From Gaertneriomyces semiglobifer (Eukaryota > Chytridiomycota > Chytridiomycetes > Spizellomycetales > Spizellomycetaceae), in NCBI GenBank assembly GCA_025558075.1, contig JAHLKF010000032.1:1-64000 (forward strand): a DNA stretch of 64,000 bases. The letters run 5' to 3'. Below, piece after piece: positions 31,794-42,900 of the stretch (its first letter is position 1; each line of letters begins with the position of its first letter). The position numbers were made by a program, and so were the translations under genes. The notes below the pieces were generated by a model. It was not told the origin of the DNA, searched no databases, and worked only from the letters and a program-made list of their open reading frames with translations.

Positions 31794-32030
31794 TGCCTCT
31801 GTGTCCCCCGGCTCCGCCTCTGGTACTATCTCGTACTCATCCTATTCTTAATTCTATTCTACGATACCTCATCCAGGCGTTTGTCAACGCACAATTTTGG
31901 GACTTTTGCATGGGAAATCAAGATAATTGTTGTATATAGCATCTAGCATGAACAAAGAAGTGTATAATACAATTGAAGTGCCACCGGGCACAGAGACAAA
32001 CAGTGCGCAGTCGTTGTGATATGCACCCGA
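31794..32030. other. 3' intergenic region between convergent genes
   Basis: Short AT-rich spacer between the Spa2-like stop and the phosphatase stop; no gene seen. Confidence 0.5.
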
Positions 32031-33785
32031 CTATGCATATGGAACTTCAGTCATCTGTGTGTCATATCCTAGGGCGCCATCCAACTGTGGCCGACTCGAT
32101 TCATCCGTGCCTGGTAACGGCTGCTGTTCCAGGGATGTTAGGGAGACACTAATCATTCGCCGAGAAACATCCGATGCCCGCTTCAGAGACTCTACAACTA
32201 AATCCTCGTCCTCGTCGGGTATTGTTTTGACGGCAGCTTGTGGTGACGCTGCTACTGGTTTACCGTACTCGTTACAGATGTAATCTCGGGCAAGATCGAA
32301 GAGAAAGTTTGCTAGTACGTTCATTTCCGATTTCTCTGATTCGGCGTCGACAGCATTGCCAGAACCGCCTCCCGGGAAGTTGGAAGTCGTCGGAGTCGAG
32401 ATGGGTGCTTTGCCGACTTTCTGCACAAGAGCTTTGACCTTGTTGGTGTAGAGTAGCTGTGGGACAAATGGGTGCTTGAGGTTTGTTCGCGCACGGGTGA
32501 GAAAGCGCGCGAGGTGCTCAAAGACCGCTCGATCTGATGAGCCGCGGAGTGGATTGATGAGAACGTTGAGAGTGTAGAGTATACCCTTATCCAACTCAGC
32601 AATGCTGGCAGTTGAGAGTTGGCTGGTGAAGGTGCTGGTAGCCAGGGGCGTCTTGAGAGACGTTATCCAATACAGTAATAGTGCGACCAAAGTGCGTGGG
32701 GGGAGGTCAAGATTCGGTGTCAGCGATGTATTGAAATCTGCCTGGCGGCGATAAAGTACAAATTACGTTAGTCGAAGACCCAATTATGGTGAGCTCGTAT
32801 TGCCATTACCATAATCTCCACCAATTCATCGGAGACTTTCTCTAAACCTTCGTACTCTGCCACGTAGGCGGCGACTGTGTCACAGTTTTCGTTCACAAGC
32901 TTATCGCATATTAACTTGACAACCTTTGGCAGCCATCGTCCCCAGCGGCCATCACCTCCTCTCAACCACACGCGTTGCCGTTCCAGTATTCCTTGCAAGT
33001 CGTGTCCCTCCATGAACACCCCAGGATACTGTGTTGGACTCTCATCGCATACCCCAGGGAACACCACGCGTAGAGGACGAAGAGATTCCGTAAACGAGTA
33101 AACGAAGAGCGTCTGCCGTCGAGTCTGTATGGAAAGTGGGCGTCGGGTGCGTATCAGCTGGATTGCCTACTCAACAAATATGTCAGCAAGTAGCAGGCCC
33201 TCAAGAATGCATGGTTGATGTAAGAGTAACCTTATCTGCATGCCAACCATCATAAACGAGGTAACATGCAATTGCCAATCCTGTTCGCCCCAGTCCGGCA
33301 TGGCAATGCACAGCGATTCCACCACCTATTTCAATCACGCTGGCCATGACTTGGACGAGTCTGAGCATGTGTTTGACGTCAGGCACATCCATGTCCCGCC
33401 ATCCAAACCAGTACCAATGAATTCCAGCATCCATAAAATCCTCCACGTTATAACTCCAACCATTGGATTGAACTCCATCACCACAGGACGCATGCTCGCC
33501 TGGTTCCTGCAGACAGAAGACTGCTGTGATATTTTTTTGTTGAAAGCTTTTGACAATAGAATGTGCTTTCATGAGTCGCGTAGAAGGACGAGCAGTTGCC
33601 AAAATGGTATCGGTTATCCTATGAAGACGGGGTAACAGGGTGAGGTCTGCAGGTTAGCGAGCCCTAGGCTGGCTGTATACCCACCAGCTTGAATATAGCC
33701 CCTCAATAGCAACATCGCTCCAAACCCGCCAATTCTCATACTTGCAATCCTTCCCACCACAGAAGAAACATAACAAGGCGCTCAT
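32031..33785 (-). CDS. PTPDC1-like dual-specificity protein tyrosine phosphatase
   Basis: Four exons (33785-33685, 33618-33231, 33166-32810, 32741-32031) keep frame and give 518 residues. The start MSALLCFFCGGKDCKYENW leads to GLYSSWITDTILATARPS, both typical of the PTPDC1 family. The signature loop is HCHAGLGRTG with the catalytic Cys, Arg and following Thr-Gly intact. WRDMDVPD provides the general-acid Asp loop, and IRTRRPLSIQTRRQ follows the active site. The C-terminal 230 residues are a helical extension without a recognised domain. In animals PTPDC1 has been linked to centrosome and cilium function, and the family is otherwise unusual in fungi. Its presence supports a flagellated fungus. 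All catalytic residues are present, so an active enzyme is likely. Confidence 0.88.
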
Positions 33786-34091
33786 CCTGGTTGCAAATGC
33801 CACTTTTGAGCAGCGATTTTACGCGTAGAACTTGACCGAGAAAATGCGCTGGTCGGAGCTTACGAGAGCACCGTGCACAGTCATGTAACGGGAAACTCGC
33901 CTGAAATCGCTTCCCCCTTCCAGGAAGCCTTGAAGAGCGTTCTTTTTCTGCATCAAACCAGCTGTTCCCGTTGCTCTCGACTCTGAACTGGCTTGCCCGG
34001 CACCTTCAAGGAAGGAAAACTACGCGCCTGACACGTAGAGCTGCTGACGGCTTTAGACTTCAAGCACCGTTAGCGTCGAGAAAATTCTCTC

Positions 34092-35765
34092 ATGTCAGTG
34101 CGAGTACGCTGGCGCCCGCAAACGCCGCGCCCGGCGGTGATCTGGCCGCCGAGACCGTTAAGCCGTAAGCGTCTGGCGAGGCGGCAGAGCGTCAAGTCTG
34201 CCGCGTTGGGGCCAAGTTTGTTAATCTTACCCCCCGAAGTTCTTATGATGATTGTCTCGTACAATTCCTGCACCGCCAGCTACCATATGGGAAAGGTCGA
34301 CCACAACGCTCGTCGAGATTTGGTTTCTCTACTACGTACATGCAAAACTCTATTCGACATATGTGTTCCGCATGTATGGGCTGTGGTGTCAGAGTTTCCG
34401 GATCAACGAACATTTGACAGATTCTGCGACACATTGGCAACGAGCCCTAGGGCGCCTATATATGCCAGGGCGATCCTAACACTGGACGCTTTTGTACCAC
34501 ACGACTCCTTGGAACATCTGGCCTTAAAACAAATCGGGACAAGTTCCAATGAGATTCGTAAACTTGCCAGAGTGGACTCTAGCTGGGAGCCTGGGCCGAA
34601 GTTTCCAAAGTTGATCATCCTGTCGCTGGGGTAAGGAAAGAGCATGGAATGATGGGAACGGTTTAACGCCACGCACTTAACTTGATGATTTGACAGACCT
34701 TCTACAACAACGCGGAAACCTATCACGGACGCATCAATATGTGCTCTTGTTAAACAATGCCCACGGCTTATAAATCTTGGCCTCGACCGTCTCGATGAAG
34801 TCAAAGGAAATTTTATAATTCGCTTGGAACAACAACTGTCGCATTTGACTCTTCGAAATTGTATGAATACGGCTGGCACAGTCTCCCGCATCATAGGTCG
34901 GCACGCACCCACACTTGAACACGTCGACATGACCGATATATACCCACGGCATCTACAGGCCATATCAGAGTGCCGCAATTTGCAAAAGCTATACCTCGAG
35001 GACCTGCACGTTGATGGAAAAGAGACAACCGCTTTCCGTAGCCTTATTGGCACGATACCCAAGCTGGAAGAGTTTTGCCTTGTGGGCGCGCGCAATCTCG
35101 ATTCTGACTGTATGAAGGCCATTATAGAAGGCATAGGCGCGAGCCTACGCGTTCTATGCTTAGGCGCTGTAGGTCGGGTGGGCGACCATGCCATCCAGGC
35201 GTTAGCAGATAAATGTCCCAACCTTGAACATCTCGACCTCGGGGATTTGGTTGTGACGGACGCACCCTTGATTGTAAGCCACTAGCGTGGGTTGTTCGGT
35301 ACTCGCCCTCTTATGACTTACCATTCCTTCTCTACAAAGGAAATTGCAAAGAAATGTCCCAAACTTAAGTACCTTGATATAACGTACAACGATCTCGTCA
35401 CGGATGACCTTCTTGATGCGCTTGCCGTGCATTGCAAGAACCTTCAAACCTTCTATGCAGCTGAAGCATATCATTTGGGGCTGTATAGTTGGACGCAATT
35501 TCTGAGTGTTCAGGTGCCGCGCGGCCTAGCTTCTTTTTCCGCAGGTGCCTTGTGGCACGCACGATGGGAAGGCTGGGTCTTTTATAAGCACGTGAAGCAA
35601 AGGTATCCGCAATTCACGGCGTATGATGCTGGAGAGCGAGAGTTCAGCCTGACCACCTACGCGAAACTGATTGCACCTGCGATCCGCTTTGACCCTATTC
35701 CATTACCGGCTCGACCGGCTGGCGTTGACGCTGACCCAGACTTTTGGGCGCAGAATATTGCGTAG
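34092..35765 (+). CDS. F-box and leucine-rich-repeat protein
   Basis: Three exons (34092-34630, 34697-35273, 35340-35765) splice in frame to 513 residues. A basic N-terminus of about 35 residues precedes an F-box-like helix set (SLLILPPEVLMMIVSY, DLVSLLRTCKTLFDICVPHVW). LRRs of the cysteine/ribonuclease-inhibitor type fill the rest: ALVKQCPRLINLGLDRL, ISECRNLQKLYLEDL, ALADKCPNLEHLDLGDLVVT and IAKKCPKLKYLDITYNDLVT. Such proteins are substrate receptors of SCF ubiquitin ligases, with the F-box binding Skp1. The C-terminal 100 residues (from TQFLSVQVPRGL) lack repeats. The substrate cannot be told. The upstream exon could be longer, but the ATG at 34092 is the first in frame. Confidence 0.8.
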
Positions 35766-36697
35766 ACTTAGTACTTAGCGAGATACCAAGGAATGTACAT
35801 ATTGAGGATGGGGAAGAGAATAGCTGTATGATATTATTATTATTATTTAGCCCGTGATGGCGGTATGGGTCTTGTATAATTAATAGGATACTTTGCTGAT
35901 AACCATGCGGACGGAGATTCTGCTTTGGTCATCACGCGTGTGCGCAGTCGCTGTTGGCACCGCGTTTCCGCCTTGAAGAAATCACATGGACCGAGCTGAG
36001 ACAGACGGGATATAATCATCAGCTCACCACAAACGATATCATAACTATTAGATCTAGAGAAATGGGTATGATACGGTGGCAGGATGGTCAGAGCGAATTT
36101 GCGAGGATAGTCCCACGAGTTTGGGTTGGTATCTTTTCAGAGGCCCAGCGATAATGTGAGGGTCTCGGGTTCGTTTCGCGTCCTGTGAGAGGACATTTGG
36201 GGAGGAAGCAGCCTGGTGTGGTTTCGAAGTTGGTGTGGCGTGCAGCTACCCAGAACAGGATAGCTGCGTATTACGAGCACCCCTTTCCGAAAGTATCGAA
36301 TCCGCAGGCTTCATTCAAAACCAACTGGAGGTTGGCGTAATCCATACATTTACAGATTCACAATTGCCGATTGGTGCGGACCTGCTCAAAATAATCACGT
36401 CAGAACACACGCAAGTGTTCTCTTTACATAACATAATAATCTTATCAGGTGCCCCCATTCCGACCGCCGTGCGTTTTTGACAATCACATTCCGCCAACGG
36501 CTTACAATATATCCTACGGTGCAGGACATTCGCTGTGCTGTAAACAAAGTAACTCTCAATTGCAGCGCCCAACTCTCTTCATCGGCAGTTTTCCAAGTCG
36601 CACTTAGGACGAAAGTCTCCGGAACGCCCTCCAAGTTAGAGTAACAAGTTACACTACTTCACCTGCCGACCCCGGCGACCTCCTCACCTCAGTTCGT
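35766..36697. other. Intergenic region, no supported gene
   Basis: Contains a TTATTATTATTATT run near 35835 and short open frames without coding character. A segment near 36080-36180 has tRNA-like A-box and B-box words but does not fold into a cloverleaf. Confidence 0.45.
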
Positions 36698-37977
36698 ATG
36701 ATGACACGGTTTACAGCTTACGACAGGGCGTCCGCGGTTGTCAATATGAACAGCATGGCCGAGTACACGGCTCTCACCCGCACCCGCCGTGTTCTTGCTG
36801 CTCATCAGAGGTTCTTGCGAGCTCTTGCAAGCGCACTCGTCCGCACAAAAGCTGGCTCGAGCGCGACAGATTCGACTCTTGGCGTCAGTGCTGCGGCCGT
36901 AGCCGCTGGAGCTGCTCTCAACGCGACTGGCCAGTCCCCATCAATCGCCGTGACGCATCGGGCTTTCATGCGCACCATTGCTGCTAGGAGCGAGGTAGCT
37001 TGCTTAGCTTACGCGGGCATCACCGCGGGTGACGTCCTTGGAAGGATTCCTATTGGCATATCTGGAGAGCTTGCGACGGCGGCTGACAGGGCCATGGCCC
37101 AGTCAGCGCCGAAGGTTACTGGAGGTGGGCTACAGAAAGACGTTTGGGTTGCATTGCACGGCTCGATTCGCGCCGTGCTCGCGGCCGCGAAGGACCTATT
37201 ATCGCGACCGTGGGTGGACGTTGGACTTGTGGCAGCGGCAATAGCTGCTCTCTCGTACTTGTACTTTCGACGAGCGGGGAGTGAAAAAGATAGCGCATTG
37301 CGCAAACTTCAGGATGACGAGTCATCCGTGTTTCCGACGAAGGATTCGGAGGTTCCACCCGGCGAGGAGCTGCAAAACATCTCGTCGATGGTCGCGGCCG
37401 CTGCAGAAGCATCTCCGCCAACGGATTGGACCGCGGAGAGATCACAATTGCTGAGCCATATATCCGAACTTGAATCTGCAAATGCCGCGTTATCTCACAC
37501 TTCCGACGACACAATCGCCGCAGCACAAGAGTATGTATCTTCTTTGGAAGCCCAAACTGCCTTTCTCTCTGCCGAGCGCGATACCCTTGCAAGCCATGCA
37601 CGAGAGCTAGCAAGTGCGTTGGAGAAAACAATGGTCGAAGCGCGTGTTCTAGGCGAAGATTGCGATCAACTGAAGGAGATGGTGGAAAATCTCGAGGAGG
37701 AGAACAGAGTCTTATTGGAGGTCCGTCGGTTTATTCGCGCTGTGTTCCCCGGTTGATTGTTCCTAATGGCTCATTTTTCAATTAGCGCTTGGCTATGCAA
37801 TCTGAAGCTGAGACAACATCACCATCACTGCTTTCCAGCCAGGAAGCGGTTTCGTCCATGTCGTCTGCATCCAGCGTCGTGTCCGTTCCCGCAGTATCGA
37901 CATCCGCTCGGCTTTCGCACACGGATTCGGATGATTGGGAACATCTGAGTGTGGGTACGCCTCCGCCGATCGCTTGA
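36698..37977 (+). CDS. Membrane protein with coiled coil and C-terminal LIR/AIM-like motif
   Basis: Two exons (36698-37720, 37786-37977; CTAAT branch site in the intron) give 404 residues. The N-terminal 165 residues are Ala/Arg-rich and helical (ATG at 36698; MNSMAEYT at 36746 is an alternative). A transmembrane helix lies at about 172-191 (VGLVAAAIAALSYLYFRR), followed by a charged stretch. A coiled coil runs from 245 to 341 (LLSHISELESANAALSHTSD, DQLKEMVENLEEENRVLLE). The second exon is Ser/Thr-rich and ends with DSDDWEHLSVG. This acidic W-x-x-L is the consensus for binding Atg8/LC3. The layout resembles organelle-autophagy receptors or contact-site tethers. No homologue recognised; the function is inference. 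Confidence 0.65.
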
Positions 37978-38304
37978 TACCACATATATCACGACATTTT
38001 GGGAGTAAATATCACAGCAACTTATGCCAGTCGATAATCACCGTAAGGAATGAGTTTAGTGAACGGAAGGAGTTTCACAGAAATATGATGAAATACGCAT
38101 TGACAAGTTAATTAAACACCCTGACAATTGTGAGCCGCTTTTACCTTTACCTTTACCTCATGCTATGAAAGTAGTTCTATGTATCATTCCTTCTCTTTCT
38201 CGTTTGTAAGTATTAGTTCTTGATACACAAGTTTTCATCATGGATCTGGAGGACGCGAAACGGTCTTCTTCACTTAGCGACTTTTTAAAGGCACGGCGTA
38301 TCAT
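37978..38304. other. Intergenic spacer with CTTTAC repeats
   Basis: TTTTACCTTTACCTTTACCT near 38140 is the only structure noted; no gene seen. Confidence 0.5.
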
Positions 38305-39814
38305 ATGGATCTGTTGGACATTGCCATCTCTGTCTTTCACTTTTTGGACAAAGTCTCACTAGTGCGTTGTGAACGAGTTTGCAAGGCATGGAAACGCATC
38401 TTAGATGACAATGCTCAAGGCTTATGGCAAGCGCATGTTGCCGAAGTTTCGCCAGTACAGGGACAACTTCCAGGTACGAAAAACAAGCGACTTGTATGTG
38501 CGGACCCGTTCGTATGATTGAATGCTTCTCGATAGTGAAACTGCCGAGCCAAACATGGAAAGATGTTCTAAAAGTAAGAAGGGGATGGGATCACATCTTC
38601 AATGACCTGGCGCAAAAGTCCTCAATCGCCTCGGTTGATCCCATCGTGGCGAATGTGCTGGTTGAGGACATGCCTGACATGGAAGGTAGCTCGACAATAG
38701 TCATACTGTATATTGTGTTGAGAGTCAGGTAACCTAACGTCCATTAGACAGACCAAACGAAGATTTTGTTATCATGAGTTCATACGGATCCTCACGCTCT
38801 CGACTAGTCGTTCAAAGCGAAGCAATCGGTCCGTACTTCCTGTATGCTACCCCACAAGGCGAGAAGCAGAGAAAGATGTACGTTGGGAATCTCGATGTTC
38901 GGCAGGCAACATCGACACAAGCCAAACGGCTGCTGCCACCGACAACACCAGGGCCACCTCGGCTTCAACCAGCAGGTCATGCGTCAGCCATACCAGTGCA
39001 CGAAGGCGATGGATGGATGAGTTTCTGGGACCCGAAAACTGGCGAATGCAAGTGCAGATTTCGGGCCATCGATGACAGATGGTGTCAGGGACGTCTCTAC
39101 GGCAATCTCTACGCTTGCTTCAATCCCAGTTGGGTAGATGACGTGAGTGAATTTGCTGATGCTCGCAGGAGTGTCCGAGTATGGAATCTCGAAGATCCGG
39201 AAGTACCTCGAATACAATGGGAAGTGGAGACGCCGTCACACATTGTTGATGTGGCACACAACGATGCCGTGATTGCATGTGCGTACGGTTCATCTTTTGT
39301 GGATGATGAACCAGATCCGGACTCGCCCTTTGGCCTGGAGATACGCTCGGTAAAGACTGGAGAGTTCATCCGAAACGTCCCTGCTCTTAATGGCGCCTCG
39401 GACGTGATGTTCCTCGCCATCACAAATTTCCATATTATCATATCTCGTGCACCGGTCACTCAGATATTAGCAGTAGTGTCCATCAAAGCGGGCGAGCTGC
39501 TTTATGAGATTAATTTGATGACGAGCTTTGCGAGGGAATGGTGTGGCATGAACATCAGTGGCGATGGCCGGACTGTGATCTTGTGGAGCACCAAAAACAT
39601 GTTGGCAGTTGTCGATTTGGTCAACGAAGATTGGAACCTGTATCATCGTGAAGTAGAAGTGGATGATGAGGCGGAAGAGCAATGGGACTTTGGCGTGTGG
39701 GCTGTCGTCAGGACCGGGGGAGAACCCACAAGAGCAAGTCGACGAAACCACCTGGTGGTGTGGAGAGCCATTGGAGGACTTGAAGTTCCCGATACAGGAT
39801 ACGCCGGCATTTGA
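38305..39814 (+). CDS. F-box protein with propeller-like C-terminal region
   Basis: Three exons (38305-38473, 38536-38685, 38748-39814) give 461 residues. The F-box is at residues 1-45 (LDIAISVFHFLDKVSLVRCE, VCKAWKRILDDN, LWQ), as usual for Skp1-binding adaptors. The rest shows WD40-like strands without clean WD repeats: GWMSFWDPKTGECKCRF, RSVRVWNLED, GLEIRSVKTGEFI, RTVILWSTKNMLAVVDL and NHLVVWRAIGG. The C-terminal region is therefore probably a seven-bladed propeller for substrate capture in an SCF ligase. An ATG at 38240 exists upstream in another frame. Substrate unknown. Confidence 0.7.
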
Positions 39815-40027
39815 TACTGGGAAGCTCGGGGGATATGTGCCAGTATTACCATGAATACTCAGCAAAGCGTCGCACACACATGTCACAGAAGAGCCTGGTG
39901 TTCATCAATAATGTGCAATGATGCTTAGATTTATACAAGTGTCTTTAAAAAGCATTCACAGTGAACTCACTATCTATGTACTACAGTCTATATGGCATTC
40001 TATATACGCGGTGTTTGGTAACGACTT

Positions 40028-42214
40028 TTACATAACTAAAGCTCCCGCCACAACAGCGACCAAAGCGCATACTGTCCCCGCGACAGAGGAGGACGCGCCT
40101 GAGATGATTGGAGCCTGCCCAGTGGCCGCCCCGTTTCCGCCAGTGGCCGCAGCAGACGTCTTGGGGACCACCTCTCCCTTGGAGTTCTGAACCGGCTTGT
40201 CAGCTTCGTAGATAGGCAACGTGTTCAAGTCGACATCGCATTTCAATCCACCAAAGCCGGCGTTGCAAATGCAACCGTTAGGAGTACACTGTCCGTGGGC
40301 ACCACAGCCTTCACCGCAGTTGACCTCCTTCAAGTATACCGATTCCCGAACGATCTTTTCAGATTCCTCTACCTCAATGGGGTCAGCAGAGTTCTGCTTT
40401 GCATCGAGCTTGGCCAAACAACTGCCCATCATCTGTCGCTTTCCACCTTCGGCAAAGACAAAGGATCCAACGCGAACGGCATCATGAATACAAGAGCTGA
40501 TGTAGAAGTCGGTGTCGACTAATGCCTTGCAAGCCGGTACTTCGTAAAGGGAATGGCAGTACTTGACGGCCGAGTCGTAGAATTCTTGTGGACAGCCTGC
40601 GGGCTTGGTAGGCTTGGGGTCGGTTCCAGGAGGGTAGTAAGGATAGTTGGATCCATCGTCGGCTGGGGGTGCGGGGGGTGCGGGGGGTGCGGGGTTGGTG
40701 GGAGGGGTGTCCTTTGGCGGTTCGCCAGCTGGGGGTGCGGGCTCTTGGGGGTAAGGGTACGGCTCAGGGGCCTGAGTCGGCTCCGGCGCGGGGACGGGCG
40801 GCGGTGGTGGTGCGGTGTACTTTGGCATTTCAGTCACGGTAGTAAAGTAAGTCTCCTTGGCAGTCTCAGTGGCGACGAGGGTGGTAGTGGCAGCCGTGGT
40901 AATGATCTGCGTGATTTCCGTGCTGATGGTCACTGTGCGCACAACTTCGGACGTAGTCACATGGTTCCCTTCGTCGGGGTTGCCGGTGGGTTGGGGCTCA
41001 GCATCTGTTGTTGCAACGTCTGTGGCCGGAGGTTGGGTATTAACGTCTGTGGAGGCTTCCTTGGTGGCTGGTACCTCGTAGGTTTCAGTGATGACAGAGA
41101 CAATTGTGGTTGGGATGATGACTTCGGTGGTGACAGGAGGGTGAGTCTCCTTAGGAGGAGCCGGCTCTTCAGGTCGAGGTGGTGGGAACGGCAGAGGTAT
41201 TTTGCAGATTTTCCCATCACCTGTGTTGGTGTTTCCACCCTTGCCTCCAACACACTTGGCACCGCACTTGAAAATATCGTCATTCTCAGGAACAATCCAA
41301 GAGTCACCGAAGATCTTGGGGTTGGTTGTTTTGACACCGTTGGAGCACTCAAGACCGTCATCGGGTTTGCCAGTGTAAACATTGCAGAGACCGCCAACTT
41401 GATTCAAGTATGTACCACCAATCCGAATGACTGTGTTGATCCAGTCCATGTTCGCGAGCCAGCCGAGGCCGGTCAAGGTGATCTCAGTTTCGTCAGCGGG
41501 AATTTTGATGACGGCGGTGACGTTATCGGCACCTTGGGTAATTTCAAGACCTTCAACGTTGTCGGAAACCTGGTTAATGGTGAGCTGGTTGGCTTCATTA
41601 ACGTTGACAATGACGATGGCTTGGCCATATCGGATTGCCACTCCGTTGGTACAAGACCCACTAGCTGCCGGGTCTGCAGGGTTAGCGACGCAGATGAACT
41701 GAGACATCTCCACAGTGAGCATGTCGGACTTGATGGCGTAGAAGGTAGAGGTGGTCTGGTAATCGAAGCGGGTTCCTCCGAAGGTTTTGAAGTGTGGATC
41801 ATCGAGGATGGTGCAGTCAACGGCAGGTACATAAGTCCTCTTGACGGGGTAGAACTGCCTTCCAGTGTGGTACGGCTCGGTTGGGGCATCACATTGCGCG
41901 GTGATTTTGTACGTCTCTTCGCCAACTTTGGAGTATTGTTTGAGTGGCTGAACTCGGACCGGCTTGAAGATGTTCCAGTCCTCAGTTGTCCAGGTCGTAG
42001 TGCACTGAGTAGACTTGAGTCCAGGTGTTTCCCAGTAGACGACTGCGGTGCCGTTTGGGGGCGCCTTTAGGCGCACTTGAAAGTCGCTGAAGGCCTTGAG
42101 GTCCGTGATATCAATTCCTGGCGGGTCGAACTCAAGGAACTCTGGCTCCTGAGCGAATACACTGGAAGCGCCCAGTATTGCCGCAACAGCTACCAAGTGC
42201 TTTGAGAATATCAT
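40028..42214 (-). CDS. Secreted GPI-anchored protein with vWD, C8-like and EGF-like domains
   Basis: A single exon of 728 codons. Residues 1-21 are a signal peptide (IFSKHLVAVAAILGASSVFA). After a beta domain, a von Willebrand type D domain starts near residue 133 (CTILDDPHFKTFGGTRFDY) and ends around 320 with GGLCNVYTGKPDDGLECSNG and its Cys pattern. A Pro/Thr-rich stalk follows (about 345-560) with PPAPPAPPA runs. Next come a C8-like Cys module (YCHSLYEVPACKALVDTDFY, SSCIHDAV) and one EGF-like module (CGAHGQCTPNGCICNAGFGG). The end, GASSSVAGTVCALVAVVAGALVM read in part as a hydrophobic tail, fits GPI addition. This vWD-C8 order is that of animal mucins and vWF. Probably a cell-surface adhesin or matrix protein. 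Confidence 0.85.
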   Translation of the reverse strand: MIFSKHLVAVAAILGASSVFAQEPEFLEFDPPGIDITDLKAFSDFQVRLKAPPNGTAVVYWETPGLKSTQCTTTWTTEDWNIFKPVRVQPLKQYSKVGEETYKITAQCDAPTEPYHTGRQFYPVKRTYVPAVDCTILDDPHFKTFGGTRFDYQTTSTFYAIKSDMLTVEMSQFICVANPADPAASGSCTNGVAIRYGQAIVIVNVNEANQLTINQVSDNVEGLEITQGADNVTAVIKIPADETEITLTGLGWLANMDWINTVIRIGGTYLNQVGGLCNVYTGKPDDGLECSNGVKTTNPKIFGDSWIVPENDDIFKCGAKCVGGKGGNTNTGDGKICKIPLPFPPPRPEEPAPPKETHPPVTTEVIIPTTIVSVITETYEVPATKEASTDVNTQPPATDVATTDAEPQPTGNPDEGNHVTTSEVVRTVTISTEITQIITTAATTTLVATETAKETYFTTVTEMPKYTAPPPPPVPAPEPTQAPEPYPYPQEPAPPAGEPPKDTPPTNPAPPAPPAPPADDGSNYPYYPPGTDPKPTKPAGCPQEFYDSAVKYCHSLYEVPACKALVDTDFYISSCIHDAVRVGSFVFAEGGKRQMMGSCLAKLDAKQNSADPIEVEESEKIVRESVYLKEVNCGEGCGAHGQCTPNGCICNAGFGGLKCDVDLNTLPIYEADKPVQNSKGEVVPKTSAAATGGNGAATGQAPIISGASSSVAGTVCALVAVVAGALVM

Positions 42215-42294
42215 GATTGTGAGCTTCGAGGAGTGTAAGGGTAAAGAGGCACTGCAGGATGGAATACACTGGAGGAAACCGGCAGTGTCGGGTG

Positions 42295-42303
42295 CCTTTT
42301 ATA
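42295..42303 (-). promoter_or_regulatory. TATA box of the vWD gene
   Basis: TATAAAAGG on the minus strand, about 85 bases upstream of the ATG at 42214; the flank is CG-poor. Confidence 0.6.
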
Positions 42304-42900
42304 TTCACGACATCTCAAGAGCCTGAGAACGCTCCTGAAAGCAGCGCTGGCTTAAACGCAGACCGAACGCCGTCGAAGCCACTTGTAGAAGGGATGCCAC
42401 TTTGCGTTCCATTTGCCACCATGACCGCACTGCCATTCGCAGTTGACTGTGGCAACAACCTCCCGAAAGCGCAAACTTCGAAAATGGAACTTATCCATGA
42501 TCAACAATGTGCTTTCCTTCCTCAAAGTGGTTTCTTGCAAAAACCTCACCCATTCCTGGCTCGCAGGTGGAGCGCGCTTTTCCGACGCGTCAAAGTGCTT
42601 ATGTCATCCTCCGACCGACGCACAAACGCGTCAGCAACAATAAAAACATCCTCGGCGTTGTGTTCAAAACCTTCAGCATAAACTCTGCGGCACACCGCTG
42701 TGATCCACGAGCGGCATCTGCTCTCGTCGCCGCCACCACTTTGTGTATGCTGCGCAGATGCGCCTCTGCCTACAGTGTAGATATCATCATCACCAGGTCC
42801 GCCACAGCTGGGCATGAGCAATTCTCCGCATATCGTACCTCTTATTGCATAGGCATTTCGTCCGTCCATCCGCCAGTTGATTGAAGCGCCACAGTGTATC

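Noticed and set aside
36060..36190. tRNA-like segment with A-box and B-box words
   Set aside because: No acceptor or T-arm pairing could be drawn, so no tRNA is called.
40553..42070. 505-codon open frame on the plus strand
   Set aside because: It is antisense to the vWD gene; its Gly/Val/Arg-rich product mirrors that gene's codons and has no domain.
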